DNA from: Glomus cerebriforme
Taxonomy: Eukaryota > Glomeromycota > Glomeromycetes > Glomerales > Glomeraceae
Length of the DNA stretch: 64,000 nucleotides
Direction: 5' to 3'
Assembly (NCBI GenBank): GCA_003550305.1
Contig: QKYT01000555.1
Location: forward strand, 9,470-73,469
Shown here: positions 46,301 to 59,700 of the stretch, in pieces
Numbering within the stretch: position 1 is the first letter of the stretch
Layout: every line of letters begins with the position of its first letter
The notes under the pieces: generated by a model
Told to the model about the DNA's origin: nothing
Database searches by the model: none
What the model saw: the letters and a program-made list of their open reading frames with translations, nothing else
Program-made: the position numbers and the translations under genes

Positions 46301-49300
46301 GTTTCAAATAAATCGTTTTGTTGGAACTGATGTTCATTTCCAGAAGATACACCAGTTACTGATGATTGTTGATTTTCATTCTATATATATAAAAAAAACA
46401 AGAAACTATTACTATGCTAAATCTTTATAAATATTTTATACTAAATAAACCGTCTTTCATGTTGTAATACTGTCGTTTATCATGTTTTTTAAATAATCAT
46501 ATACATTCGAATACAAATATATAATAATAAAAATAACCATCTACAACTACTTTATAATAAATACATTTTAAGCTTGACCATATAAATATGAGAAAAGCTC
46601 TATATTCTACAAATTTACATAATAAATCTATACTAATCATATACACAAAAGCCCGTCCAACAGGACATTGTAAACAGGATTTTGAACCAGTCAAAATATC
46701 CGGAAGATTTTCTTTTCATATTTACAAAACTTCCAGTTTTACTTTCGCGGAAAGCAGCATCTGCGACTCACCTCAACATCATCCGCTAATCCAATAATAT
46801 CTTGTAATGATGGATCACTTATAATCACTTCTCCAGAATCATCCAAATCTAAACCTTCATCAGAAAGAATTCCGCGGATCTCCGCTCTGATAGCTTCTAT
46901 TTCATGCTAATTATTTTATATAAAATAAAAATAATTAGTTAATTGTGTTCAAATAAATATATTAACTATATTAACTTCATAAATCATATATATAAATTGA
47001 ATAATTTACCTTGTATTTATCAGCATTGTCAAAATCTTCTTCTTCGACAGCTTGCTTCTTAGATATTTCACATTTACATACTTCTTCAGAAGCCTTAAAA
47101 AAGTCAATAAAAATTATATTAAATTAACAACATATATCAGAATATTTAAATTATATATATATATATTATTTATATGAAATTTTTACCTTTTTTACTAATC
47201 CCGTACAATATTTCAAAACTTTAGCCAAATTAAAATCTTCCACTAAAATATAGCAGTAGTAAATAATAATTAAATAATATTTAAGTGTAAGTGATCATTT
47301 TAAGCAGGCAGTTAATTAAAAAAAAAAAACTCGAACTAACCTTTCACCGCAGCTTGTTTTGCTCTGTCAAAAGCAGCTAGCAATTTTTCCGTCTCCTCGC
47401 CATTTGACAAAAAATCACTGGAGGTTACTGGGTTATTGCTTTTGTTCGTTTGGTTATTATTGGGTAACGGGGTGGTGGCATTAATATTTGGCACTGATAA
47501 TGATGTGGGAAGAATAGAATACAATGATGTGAAATTTCTTTGATCATTGATAATATAATTATCTTGGATAAAGGGGACGATACAAGTCTCGGGCGATGCT
47601 ACACGTGACAGACCTTCGTCAGCATGCTAAAAAAAAGTATTAAGACAAACATAAATTAACATCATAAAGTTTATTAATTTACAAATTGTATTATAAAATA
47701 ACATACCTCGATAGGGATTTTTTGACTTTCACCTGCAAGTAAATAATCCGCTGGTTCACCCATAACGGTTATCCCTACAATACCGACCTAAAAAAAAAAG
47801 AAAACAGAGAAATATTTTTTAGGGAAAATTTTCACAATTAAAAATCGATTTATTTCATTATTTACCTGATTATATTGATTTAAATGATTTGAATAACAAC
47901 GACGAGCAACCAATCTTATATATTCTCCTTCAGTATCAAGACGAACAGATTTTAATTCTCGAGCTTTATAATTTGCACGTTCATTGCTATCAAGAGCGCA
48001 ATATCTATAAATCAAATAACAACATTAGAAGAATTCTTTCTATTACATTATAAAGATACTTTCATGGAATAAATTTTAAACGCATACCCTAATCTTCGAA
48101 ATAGGATGTAAGGTTCACCATTAGTTGGTTCACCATTTGTTTTGACTATATCGGTTTTAACTATATCATAATCATTGTCTTCTGATGATGATTCTTCTTC
48201 TGTATCATTATCTATAATCTTTGGGAGGTTATCCCAGGATAATGTCCTTTTTTCATCATGGGTACCTCCAGTATTGGTTTCCTTTCCCAATATTTCTTTT
48301 CTTTGCTGTACAGACCCTACATATATTTCTAATTTTGTTGCAATTTTATAATGATGCGATAGTATTTGTAATTTTCTGATTCTGGCTGTACCGCATGATA
48401 CTTGTAATATTATTTCTTGTGGGTATGTACAAAGTCTTTAATAATATAAATAATTTTTTTTTTTTTAAAAATATATATATATATATATATATATACAATT
48501 ATATATACATGATAGGTTGTATTATAAATATAATTATAATTATTTATATAATATTATATATTATAAAAATAAATAAATAAATAAATAAATAATTTTGTTA
48601 GTGATGAATTTAGAATTGATATAAATAAAATAAATTAATCTTAAATAGAAATATCACGTGATTTGGTCATACGTGTCACACAAACTGTTACACGAACCAA
48701 AGATGTAACAATAATATAAAATTTCACATTCACATTTACCTTTTCGATTGCCACCCCTTGCCATGTTTAATTCCATTCGATGAATTTTTATTATCTTTTG
48801 GTAGAAGTTGATGTGGTGGATAATTATCATCCCAACCTGTTGCATGTATAACAGTATATTCCAAATGTTGTAATAACATAGTATTTGTTCCTCCTTGCGA
48901 CATTGATATTGGTGTTAAAGAATCCAGTTTATTATCAGCAACGTAAGTTAATAAAGGTGAAGTTTCTTTTATCGTAGTGTTATTCAAAATATTAGAAATT
49001 TCGAGTTGCGCAGCTTCAATATTAATCGGATCTTTAATATTGTCGTCCGTAACACTAGTATTATTTTCAGTTTCTTTATTATTTACACCTTTTTCTTCTT
49101 CTTGTTCACTTGATGATATATTTTTTATTATTACTTGTTCGGATTCAGAAGTTTCTTCAACTATTTGTTCCGGCTCAGAAATTTCTTCAGCTACTTGTTC
49201 CGTTTCAGAAGTTTTTTCAGATAATTTTTCCGATTCAGAAATTTCTTCAGCTACTTGTTCAGAAGTTTTTTCTTCAACAATAGGAGGAATTAAGCATACA

Positions 49301-49458
49301 GGTTCTTGATTCTCTTCTGTTGTTGTCTCTGTAGTATCAGTTATAACAACTTCGGTTGTTTTGGAAGGGGATGACTCGTATTCTTCTTGAGACGGTTCTT
49401 TACTCGGGGAAATTTGCGATGAAAGTGGAACACTACTTATCTGTTGTTGTTCAATCAT
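43393..49458 (-). CDS. CEP104 homologue (centriole/ciliary-tip TOG and zinc-finger protein)
   Basis: Sixteen exons join in frame from 49458 to 43393 and give 1,391 residues. About 1-190 is an acidic extension with repeats of SEQVAEEISE/SEKLSEKTSE type. The jelly-roll domain follows: TVIHATGWDDNYPPHQLLP, GWQSKRLCTYPQEIILQVSC, RIRKLQILSHHYKIATKLEI, FRRLGYCALDSNERANYKAR, ELKSVRLDTEGEYIRLV and LNQYNQVGIVGITVMGEP, matching CEP104. Next is a coiled-coil/UVR-like block (VEEEDFDNADKYKHEIEAIR), an S/P-rich linker and a TOG-type HEAT domain (PFFGEYVIACLLSKKSLFKK to EVARFLTDIQPILLENILNL). A K/S/A-rich linker precedes the zinc-finger array: CCIFCDVHDDRFTEDNLVTHYW, CPVLTNCRLCN, CPRCREVIEADDYLEHM, and RCPLCKTVV..GWKAHL. 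In animals and algae CEP104 binds tubulin and microtubule plus ends at the ciliary tip. The C terminus is a basic K/S/T tail. Confidence 0.93.
48436..48739 (-). repeat. AT microsatellites in CEP104 intron 1
   Basis: The first intron (304 bases, larger than the other introns) carries a TA repeat at about 48470-48495, an AAAT repeat at about 48569-48591 and a CACGTG palindrome within ATCACGTGAT at 48653-48662. Confidence 0.7.
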
Positions 49459-52219
49459 TTTTGAAAATTCGGAAGAAAATAAAGATTTGAGTTTTTTTTT
49501 TTAAAAAAAAAAATAAGAAATAATAAATAAATAAATAAAAAAGTGAATTGGGGATTGTATTTATTAATTTATTTTTTTTTGGTCTGTTTTTTTTGTTTTT
49601 CGGTCTCTATATATAATTATTTTTTTAAACTTTTTTTTTTTTTTATTTTTTGTTGATAATGAAAATTATATTGATTTGATGGAACAAATCATCGGACAAC
49701 ATTATCATACATGGCGAAAAACGGTTGAAAGACACGCCATTAAACCTTTAAATTAGCCAATCCATATATGCATATAACCAAAAATTGATAAGATATATAT
49801 GCAGATCAATCTAAGAGAGTATTCCATGCCGGGTGTTGTATCAATGTTATTATTTAGGTATAGGCTGAATTGAACCTACAGATAATTCTGCTTTATTCTT
49901 ATGAAACTCTTGTGAATCTTACTTTTTCACAATTTAAATGATCGAAAAGCGAAAAAAAAAATCCATAAAGAAAGAGTGCACAAAAAAAAAAAAATTGTAC
50001 GCGAAAGACCAAAAACAGAAGTTTGGAAAAATAAAAAAGGAAATAGAAAAAAATAAGGTTAGAAAATTATGTACATATGAAACTTTACCTGTGAAAATAG
50101 TTATAAAAGTAGTAGGAGAGCAAACTACTCTTTAAAGTATGTTGATATATATTGCGGGTAGTGTGAGGTTTTTCGAGGTGAGGGTGCTTAAGTTTGTGTG
50201 AGACCGTCTGGAAAAATTTTTTATTAATCAAAGAAATAAATTTAAAAAGGGTAGGAAAAAAAAAAAAAATTTAAGAAAATAAAAAAAATTGTTCGTTTTC
50301 TATATTAAAAATAATGGATTTTTTTTCCTTAGTTATTCTAAATGAATATTATTAATAAATTTATATAATACTTTTTTAATGTTTTATTGAGAAAGATAAA
50401 GGTATTATGTATAAGAATTTTTTTTATATTATTAAACTTTTTTAGTCTTATTGTTAAAATGGAAGAAGGGGAATGAAGAAAAAAATAAAATAAAATAAAA
50501 TAAAAATAATAAAATAGAAAAAAAAAAGCGAGGTTGAGAGAGTCAAAACAAGAATACGAGTTCCCAGCAAGTTTTCCAACCGACCAAAAACTCTTAAATA
50601 AATATAATGAAAGAACGAATTGACAATCTCACTTTCGAAAAAGGGGAAGGAGTAAAAAGGTATAAGGAGAAAGGGAAAGAAAAAAAAAATTTAAATATCA
50701 ACAAATAACAACCGACCTTTTTTTGATATGTTTGTTACTGTTTTATTAATCTTCAAATTCCCTATAGTTTAATTTGGGAAAATATTATTAGCGGAAATTA
50801 GATAAAAATCTGGCGGGATAATATTACTATACACAGAAAGCGTCAAACGAAACACGAAACAACGGTTTCTGAGGTACAAAATTTTATTGGTCTTGCTAGC
50901 CGAAATCGGGCATTCAAATTTTAACGTGGATTAATTGAACATACAATATGCAAGCATGTTTGACAGTAATTATTTTACAAGTACTAAAAATCTATTGTAC
51001 TAAAAATATACTTATTTATGCTCACCTTATTTATTAATATTATATAAAAAATTTTTTTTTTTTTTTTTTTTTACTTTGAATATCAAATGAAGAGAAAAAT
51101 TGCCAGATATCCAGCTGGGTTAGTAAAGGACGAATATAAATAATAAAAAAAAAAAGTCTTATTTTCGCTTTTTTTTTTATATATATGTATATATGTGATT
51201 TCCTTTTTTGGCAAAAAACTGTCAGAAACGGAGAGCAACGACAGTTTGCATATGTTAAAATATGTTAATGAAATAGGGAAATTGAGAGGCGGCAAAGAAA
51301 AAAAGGAAAAGGAAAAAAAGGGAAAAATGAAAGCATATATTTATATTTGAAAAAAAAATTTTTTATACATACAATATTTAACAGTAATCAAACAAATAAT
51401 ATAAAATAACACAAGAAGCAACAAATACACAAAAATTTTTTTTACAATACATTGTGTCATTAACAAAGTCCATCTCGTTCATAAACAAATGGCATTAAAA
51501 GATAATAATAATAAATACAAAAGCGAAAAAAGGCCGAAGTTTTAAAATTACAATAGTCTCTTTTAGAGTTTATTGAAAACTATTGTAAGACTGTAGTAGG
51601 TTAGTTATCGTTAGTCTAATCTAAAATGTAGTTTCGTCATTTGATGAACAATTCTTTTCTATCTTTATAATAACCATAATTCTAGTTATAAACAGGTTAA
51701 AAATCGGATTAAACCACAGCCGGAAATAAACAAAATGATTGGTTATTTAATATTAGTAAAAGAAAATAATAACTAATAATGAATGGACGGAGTACTCCGC
51801 GCGTGCGCATTTTTTAATGAAAATAAATATGTAAATTATGAGGCGCAAAAATTTATTCTATATATATATATAAAATCTGTTGTTGAATAACGCTTTGATA
51901 TTTTTTTTTTTTTCAATGTTGTACAATAAATTTTTCCCCAGATTATTAGTTAATTAATAGGCGCGAAAGAACGAAGATCACTTTGTTACTAAACTTTTAA
52001 TCTGCATAAAATCTTTACTCGAAATAGTAATAAAGTTAAGGGACTGTCTAGAAACAATGTTACAATATTATTTGATCGTAAAATAAATTTGTGAGTTGTG
52101 ACGTCAATTTTGACATTTCTAATGATAATGGATAATCATTTGTTGAAAATCAAATGATCACAACAAATAATCAAATGTAAAAAATGTAAGGCATTAAAAT
52201 ACCACGTTTATAATCTCTA
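49459..52219. other. Long intergenic region upstream of CEP104
   Basis: No gene supported in ~2.8 kb. It is rich in A and T runs, with CG-containing islets such as GGAGTACTCCGCGCGTGCGC at about 51790-51809. The frames at 49938-50135 and 51083-51295 are lysine- or phenylalanine-rich artefacts of homopolymers. Confidence 0.5.
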
Positions 52220-52524
52220 NNNNNNNNNNNNNNNNNNNNNNNNNNNNNNNNNNNNNNNNNNNNNNNNNNNNNNNNNNNNNNNNNNNNNNNNNNNNNNNNN
52301 NNNNNNNNNNNNNNNNNNNNNNNNNNNNNNNNNNNNNNNNNNNNNNNNNNNNNNNNNNNNNNNNNNNNNNNNNNNNNNNNNNNNNNNNNNNNNNNNNNNN
52401 NNNNNNNNNNNNNNNNNNNNNNNNNNNNNNNNNNNNNNNNNNNNNNNNNNNNNNNNNNNNNNNNNNNNNNNNNNNNNNNNNNNNNNNNNNNNNNNNNNNN
52501 NNNNNNNNNNNNNNNNNNNNNNNN
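52220..52524. other. Assembly gap (305 N)
   Basis: All bases are N. Confidence 0.99.
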
Positions 52525-53426
52525 TTCAATTATTTTCTTTGTTAAATGATTACTACTTTTCTACTCTATAAAGAAATTGAAATTCACGCTTTACTCACAA
52601 TTTTTATATCTAAAATTGTAACAAAACGGGTTTTATTTTTTAGTTTTGTGTTATTTGTTAACTAATAAAGTATTAGTTCAATGTTCATTATATCAAGTAT
52701 TTAATCAAGAAATAAATAATCGCAAAATCAATTTCAATTGTTTTTTCATTAAATCACTACGCGTTTTAAAAAAAAAAAATTTTAAATGAAAATTTTTTTT
52801 GGCGATTTTCGCGATTCATCACAAGGTGTCTTGTCACTTGAATTTTATTTATTTTATTTACACAAATATAAATATATGCTAATCTATCCTTGGTCTAGAA
52901 ATAATAATCCAACAAATATTGCATATTGTCCCTTCTTTCACATGACCAAATAATGATATAGATCACGTGATATTTATTTGATATTGTCTCTATTCCTTTG
53001 TTCTTTTTTTTTCTTCACTGCGTATGTATGTCATTATCACTTTAACTTAAAAGAAGGAATGAATATCTTGGCTATAATATGAACCTTTTATGATCTACTA
53101 TATTAATCTTAGTACATATTATCTTTCAACGATTCGACTCACGCAATCATTGTTGAGTCAAATGGAACAATATACTGACAGTATACAGTATACTGACTGC
53201 ATTGACTAAAAGTATTTTGCCCGATATTCACTCTTTATTATAAAAAAAGATTATTTAAAGGTGTTAAATTTACGTAAATACTCTGTTCTTATTCTTCCGC
53301 AGTCTCACTTCTTTCTTTATCTGTGTCCGAGCTCGATTAATCATAATGCTGACATTTTGTATCTTTATGAATTCGAATAAATATCTTAATTGATAAAATC
53401 ATATTCAAATATATGATTTGTAGTTT
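52525..53426. other. Intergenic region
   Basis: Nothing coding was supported. ATCACGTGAT at 52963-52972 is identical to the palindrome in CEP104 intron 1. ACAGTATAC and TACTGAC strings are locally repeated around 53171-53197. Confidence 0.5.
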
Positions 53427-53780
53427 TTATATCCAACTACAAGTGTCTTTTATTGCAATGCCCTCCGAACTTATCTCATTTTCTGAATCGACCACCATCA
53501 ATAATGTCTTGCTCATTATAAATGTTAGTGAAAACTTTCCGTAATTATCAAGAGACTTTCGGACAATCCGCTACATATATTGTTGTGAAGTTGGTAACTG
53601 CGCATTGATAAAAGGATACAAGGAACAATAATTTTTGTAATTCTCTTTGTATATGACACCATAGTCCTTAAGAATCCAGTCATTTATGTCGGTAAGATCT
53701 AGAGACTTCTTTGTTTTTGTAGTGCACAGTAAGGAAAAGAGAAGCAGAAGAATGACAAAAACGAGAACGCGTCTGATCAT
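53427..53780 (-). CDS. Possible small secreted protein, with an in-frame TAG
   Basis: From ATG at 53780 a 69-residue peptide begins MIRRVLVFVILLLLFSLLCT, a classical signal-peptide pattern (basic start, hydrophobic core). It continues TKTKKSLDLTDINDWILKDY and ends at TAG 53571-53573. The same frame then stays open for another 48 codons (RIVRKSLDNYGKFS, ..MVVDSENEISSEGIAIKD..) to TAA at 53427. Codon content is less AT-biased than the surrounding DNA. It may be a real 69-residue secreted peptide, a longer gene broken by one stop, or a chance frame. No family is recognised. Confidence 0.35.
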
Positions 53781-54272
53781 GTGTCATGTCTCATTAGCAA
53801 ATAAAGTTATCAGATGTCTTGATTTGATAGACATTGAGCAACGTAACACGACACAATTACGATTACGGTATATACGTATATACGGTATATTTTTTACATC
53901 TATTTTTTTTTTTTAGATCAGTTAGATTTTTTTTTCTTTTCTAAAATCTTACAATCTTTCTAATACATATAAAATAATGCAAGATGATTCAATGTATATA
54001 TATATATACACAATATAATTAATAAAGACAAACAGACTTTTAAAAATAATCAAAATAAAAATAAATGCTTTTGAACAAAATTATTTATCATTCTTTAATT
54101 GATTAAGAAAAAAAAAATGAAAATATGAAATATAAAATGTCAAACTAAAATTAAATGATTGTGTTACTATTTCATCAAACGATTATCATTTTAAGATAAT
54201 CTATAGATTTTGATGTTAGATATTACTTGATCGTTTTTTAACTCACTTTTATAAACTTTTTTCGGATTCAAC
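53781..54272. other. Intergenic region upstream of LYS9
   Basis: AT-rich, with a TA repeat near 53995-54009 and imperfect ACGTATATACGG repeats near 53869-53888. It should hold the promoter of the gene starting at 54273. No gene. Confidence 0.5.
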
Positions 54273-56512
54273 ATGACTACGGAGAGGTAATATTTTTTTT
54301 TATATATATATTTGAATCTTGCTAATTTTCAAAAAGTAAGTTTGTACACATAAATCACGTAAAATAATCGGATTAATTCGCTTTTTTTTAACAGGAAAAT
54401 TTTACTACTTGGTTCTGGTTTCGTTGCTGGACCAGCAGTAGAATATATTTTACGGAGACCAGAAAATCAGTTGACTATTGGTATGAATGTAGTTCATTGA
54501 ATTGATATTTTTATAGTTTGAATTTCTAATAATTTGAATTTGAATGAATTTAGCATGTAGACGGATTGCAAATGCCGAAGCTCTTGCTAAACAATTTTCT
54601 CGCGCAAAATCAGAGTCAATAGATGTTACCAATGAAGAAGCTCTTGATGAAATTATTTCACGCCATGATTTAGTTATTAGGTGATATACTTTATTATGCA
54701 TTTTAATTGTTAAATATAATAATAATAATAAATTTTTTTTTCTTTCTTCTTTAGTTTGATCCCATATACATTTCATCCTTTGGTTATCAAATCTGCAATT
54801 AAATTCAAAAAACATGTAGTCACTACTAGTTATGTCTCTCCTGCTATGAAAGAATTCCATGCTGCGTAAGATTTCTTTTTTTTTTTTCATCATAATTTAT
54901 TTTGATTTTAAGATCGATAAATTAAATATATTATCATCTTGTATAGTGCTATAGAAAATGACTTGACCATTATGAACGAAATTGGTTTAGATCCTGGTAA
55001 TTATAACAAATAAAATAGAGTTTCTTTTTTCCGAGACTTTTTACATTATTTTTTTTTCGTGTTTGCAGGTATTGATCATTTATATGCGTTGAAGACCATA
55101 AATGAAGTTCACGCAAATGGAGGAAAGGTAAGAATTTAATTTCATTTTATTATTTTTATCAAAGATTTGGAATTTTTTTTTTAAACCCTTTTTTACTTTC
55201 TACAGATAATATCCTTCATTTCTTACTGTGGTGGTTTACCAGCTCCGGAATGTTCAAACAATCCCCTTGGATATAAATTTAGTTGGTCTTCTCGTGGTGT
55301 TTTATTGGCATTACGAAACAGTGCTAAATTTTGTCAGGATGGAAAGGTAAATGAATATGATTGAATTCTTTTAATTATATAATTTGGTTAACATTATTTC
55401 TTCACTTTATATAGATTGTTGAAATTCATGAAAGTGATTTGATGTCATCCGCAAAACCATATCTTATATATCCAGCTTTTGCTTTTCTAAGTTACCCTAA
55501 TCGTGACTCTACACCCTTTAAGGAATTTTATAATATTCCAGAAGCTCAAACTGTTGTTCGAGGTACATTGAGATATCAAGGTTTCACGGATTTCGTTAAA
55601 GTATTGGTTAAGATCGGTTTATTAGATGATGCAAACCAAGATTATTTGCAATTTGATTCACCAGAAATTAGTTGGGTTCGTGAACATAAATAGATATATT
55701 TTGAAATATTACATTTCTTTAATTCAAAATTATTAAATTTATTTTCTTTTTTTTTTAGAGAGATGTTATTGCTAAAGTACTTCATATATCAAGCAATACG
55801 GAAGAGTAATTAAATCAAATTTTTTTTTTAAAAAAAAAAATATTTTTTTTTTCTACCAGTTAAACCGTTTTATAACTAAAAAAAAAAAAAATAAAATAAA
55901 ATTATCAGTGACCTAAGGAAAGCCATTAAATCCACAATCGCAGAAAATGAAATAAGTGAAGATGAAATTGAAAGAATTCTTAAAGGATTTAAATGGCTTG
56001 GATTATTCTCAGACCAACCAGTTCATCGTCGTAATACATTACTTGATACTTTATGTGCCACGTTAGAAGAAAAAATGCAATATGAAGAGGGAGAACGGGA
56101 TATGGTTATCCTTCAACATAAATTTGAAATTGAATTAAAAAATGGCACAAGGGTATGTATTTATAATCAAAAAATATATATAATATATATAATTTATAAA
56201 AAAAAAAAAATTTCTTTAGGAAACTTGGACATCCACATTATTGGAATATGGAAAACCACCAGGACCATCCGCGATGGCTACAACAGTCGGAATACCGTGC
56301 GGCATTGCTGTTCAATTAATATTAGATGGTAAATATTTTGACCAATAATTTATTCCAATTATTAATATAATTACTATTATTGAATTTTTTTATTTTTAAT
56401 AGGTGTAATTAAGAAAAGAGGGGTATTGCAACCATATACGTCAGAAATCAATAATCCAATTATTGCAGAATTAGAAAAAGAAGGAATTAAAGTAAAAGAA
56501 GAAAAATTGTGA
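54273..56512 (+). CDS. LYS9: Saccharopine dehydrogenase (NADP+, L-glutamate-forming), LYS9 type
   Basis: This enzyme makes saccharopine from aminoadipate semialdehyde and glutamate, the next-to-last step of the fungal alpha-aminoadipate route to lysine. The first exon is only 14 bases (MTTE plus two bases, 54273-54286), followed by [20 protein letters not shown], a Rossmann dinucleotide motif. Further blocks: [106 protein letters not shown] and [14 protein letters not shown]. The end is [20 protein letters not shown], with a short C-terminal tail. About ten exons are needed; one donor is the weak GTTCGT after SWSW-like ISW at about 55673. Length near 450 residues fits the family. It ends convergently to AP-3 delta. 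Confidence 0.94.
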
Positions 56513-56791
56513 ATCAATTTTTGATAAAAATATATATATATATATTTTTTTTAAAGCAAGATTTAAGTTAATTAGTTAAATAAAAATTTAAATCTTAACA
56601 ACAACGAAATTTAATAATTTATGTTTTATTATATATATACTATATATATACTACCATTGACTGTTGAATCCCGTTAAAAAAATATTATTTAATCTACTTT
56701 TAGCTTGATGTAATGGATTTTAAAAAAAATTTATGAGATTCAAAAAATTTAATACAAAAAAAAAACAAATAATTATAACTACTAATATTAT

Positions 56792-59700
56792 TTAAATTTT
56801 TTCATTAAACATATTATCTATTTCTCTAATTAACCCATCCAAAAATGCTTGATCTGAACATTTAAGTTCAATCTTTATATTAACTTTATCATCACCCGAT
56901 TCATTTTCAACCGTATTCGACATATTTGATTCAATTGAAAATTTTGCTAATCCAGCAACTTGATATCCTTGTACACTTCTACCATAAATAGTTATGGCAG
57001 AAGATACTACTTCAACTATATGTGCACCGGTTGCAATAGATGTTAATCTTATTGATTCATCTTGAAAAATTTGTTCAAAAGTACGACCAGTGTGATTTAA
57101 TTGAATTAAGGTTGTACCGGAGAAAGGGAAATTTGATGTTTGTGAAACAATCGCTTTAAATTGTTCTGGAGTAATATTAGGAATATTAAGCATAAATATT
57201 GATAATGGTAATTCAAATTTAATAGGTATATTGTGATTTGTCGTTTCTTCTTCACTCGATAACTAGAACACATAAAAATTGTTAGAATTATTTCTTTGAA
57301 TAATAAAAACAAAAGAACTTACAATTACCTGTGTTGAATAAGCTATATTGCCAGTCACACTTAAACCCACGCCCACAATTCCCAAAACTCTAAACTCAAT
57401 AGTTATTTCTTTTTGTTCATCACTTTGTAATTCACCTACTTCTAATAATGCATTATCAAATTGAATGTCTGATGTGGATTCAAAATTAAATGATACTTTA
57501 AGTAAACTATTATTCAATATTCTGTTTCGAAGAGTGAAATCAGCGATAAGAGTAGGTGGTTCACTTGTAATTTCAGTTGCTGATTCTAAATGTAATATGT
57601 AAGACTAAAAGGAAAAAAGTTTAAAATATTATTAGAAAAGAAAAATAAAGACTTCTAAGCCCTATCAATTTTTGTTACAACAAAAAAACTTACAACATAT
57701 AAATCATCTAAATCTAACAAAGTCTTAACTGGCGTTTTTTTGATTTCATTTAATGATTCATTTTGAGTGTTTTCAGATATTTCTTGTTTAGAAACAGATT
57801 TCTTTTTTGATTTCTTAACAAGATTAAATAAATTTTTTTGCATTAAGTTGAAATGTATAATTTAAAAAAAAACGCGATAAGATAAAATACCTTTTGACCA
57901 GTCTTCTTACTCTTCTTCTTCGGTTCTGTTTCTTGCGTATTCTTTTTTCTAGATACCTTTTTCTTTTTAATAGGTTCCTCATCTTTTTCTGCATACTGAT
58001 CTTTAATTTTTGATGCAGACTTTGTAGATTTTGAAGAACCAGATTTTGCCTTGGATTTTTCACCCTAAAAAAAAAATTAATTTTAACACAAAAAAAAATT
58101 CGAATAATATATTATATATATTGGTTTCCTACCTTTTTTTTATTTAAACGAGCTGCTTCTTCCGCCATTATAGCTCTTCTTTCTTCCAATAATTTTCTTG
58201 ATCTCTCTTCTTCTCTTCTTCTTACTTCTTCAGGACTTAAATAAATTGCCATTTGTGGGAACTTTTCATCTTCTCCTAAAGGAGTAGATAAATCAACACT
58301 GGATACACCTGAATAATCAAAATCTAAGATGCCCTTGTTATTTTTCTCCGGCATATTCCAAATATTATTAATATTCTTAGAATCTTTTTCGTCGTCTGAT
58401 AATGTTGCATTCTCTGGCATTTCACCAATGTCAGTATAAATAACTGGAGGTTTTGATGGTGGTGGTGAAGGTGAACGTCGATTCTCTTTCTTATTTCCTT
58501 TGGACTTTTTAGCTTTTCCTGAATTTTTTTTTGCTAAAAATCGAAAAAACAATAAGTTTAAAAAATATATATCTACTATAAATCGACAAGCAACTAAAAA
58601 AAATATGTATTAAATATCTAACGTTTGAAATCAAAGTCATCCATAGTTAAACGAACTACCGGTATTGAGTCTAGATCAATCTCCTTGATTTTATGTGTAG
58701 ATAATCCATCAGATCTTGATCTTTTTAATGGACCTTTATCATCAACATTAATATAATACGGATCATTCTTGTTACGTTCCCTCCGTTCGTTACGGCGCTA
58801 TAATTTGTAAAATTTCCAATTATTAATCAGATATGAATAATTAATTACCAAAAAGAACTGAATAAATTGTGACGTATACTTTTTCACGAAGTTCTTCATT
58901 ATCTTCACTTTCATATCCATTTTTCCTTCCATTTTTTCTTACTCTTCGTCTACCAACAGTAGCACCATTCCCATTTGAAAATATTAAATCTCCACTTCCA
59001 CCAAAGGTTTGACCATAACCATAGCCATAACTTTCCTCCTCTTCTTCACTCTCATTATTTTCTGATTCAGGTAATGGCTCATTGATCCAAGCATCTAAAT
59101 CAAGTCCTTCTGGTATAGGAACTTTCTTTTGTGCTTTAGGAGCAACAGGATTTAGCTCATAAAAGAAGAAAAGAGGTGGAAGCTCAGCGATTATCGCAGG
59201 GGCTTTCTGTGAAGAATAATCATTTCCTTCTTTTAAGTTATTCTCTTCATTAATCAAATCTTGATGGATTATAGAAAATATTTCGCGTATATTATATGCC
59301 TAGTAAACGAGGATAAACTGATATTTTAGGTATCAATGAGATATAAAGAAATAATTTATATTATTACACATAATTAATATCGTAAATAAATTTACCCTTT
59401 CTTGCACCTCCAAATCTGTACAAGAACTAAACATTCCAACTTTATCCTTTAATTTAGCTGTTATCTGTATTAATTCTTGTTTAGCATCATCATCCCAATT
59501 GTAAACAAGACTATTCGCCCAATAAGCATAAATTTTCAAGACCGCATGGACATATACAGCTTGAACATTATGTGAAAGCTTGGTAACACCAGGTTGAATA
59601 AGAAATTCTATTGTCTCAACAGGATTTTCCAAAAAGCTAAATAATATATAAATCGTTAAAATAAATGAAAATTTTAACTTATTCATAATATAAACTATGT

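Noticed and set aside
46038..46430. 130-codon plus-strand frame
   Set aside because: Antisense shadow of the CEP104 exon at 46380-45847.
51790..51812. GCGCGTGCGC palindrome as an NRF1-like site
   Set aside because: That factor is an animal regulator; one match in a gene-free region is not evidence.
54450..54893. 147-codon minus-strand frame
   Set aside because: Antisense shadow of LYS9 exons, which are in frame with a known family.
25994..56512. LYC1-like acetyltransferase and LYS9 as a lysine gene cluster
   Set aside because: They are ~27 kb apart with unrelated genes between them, so co-location is likely chance.
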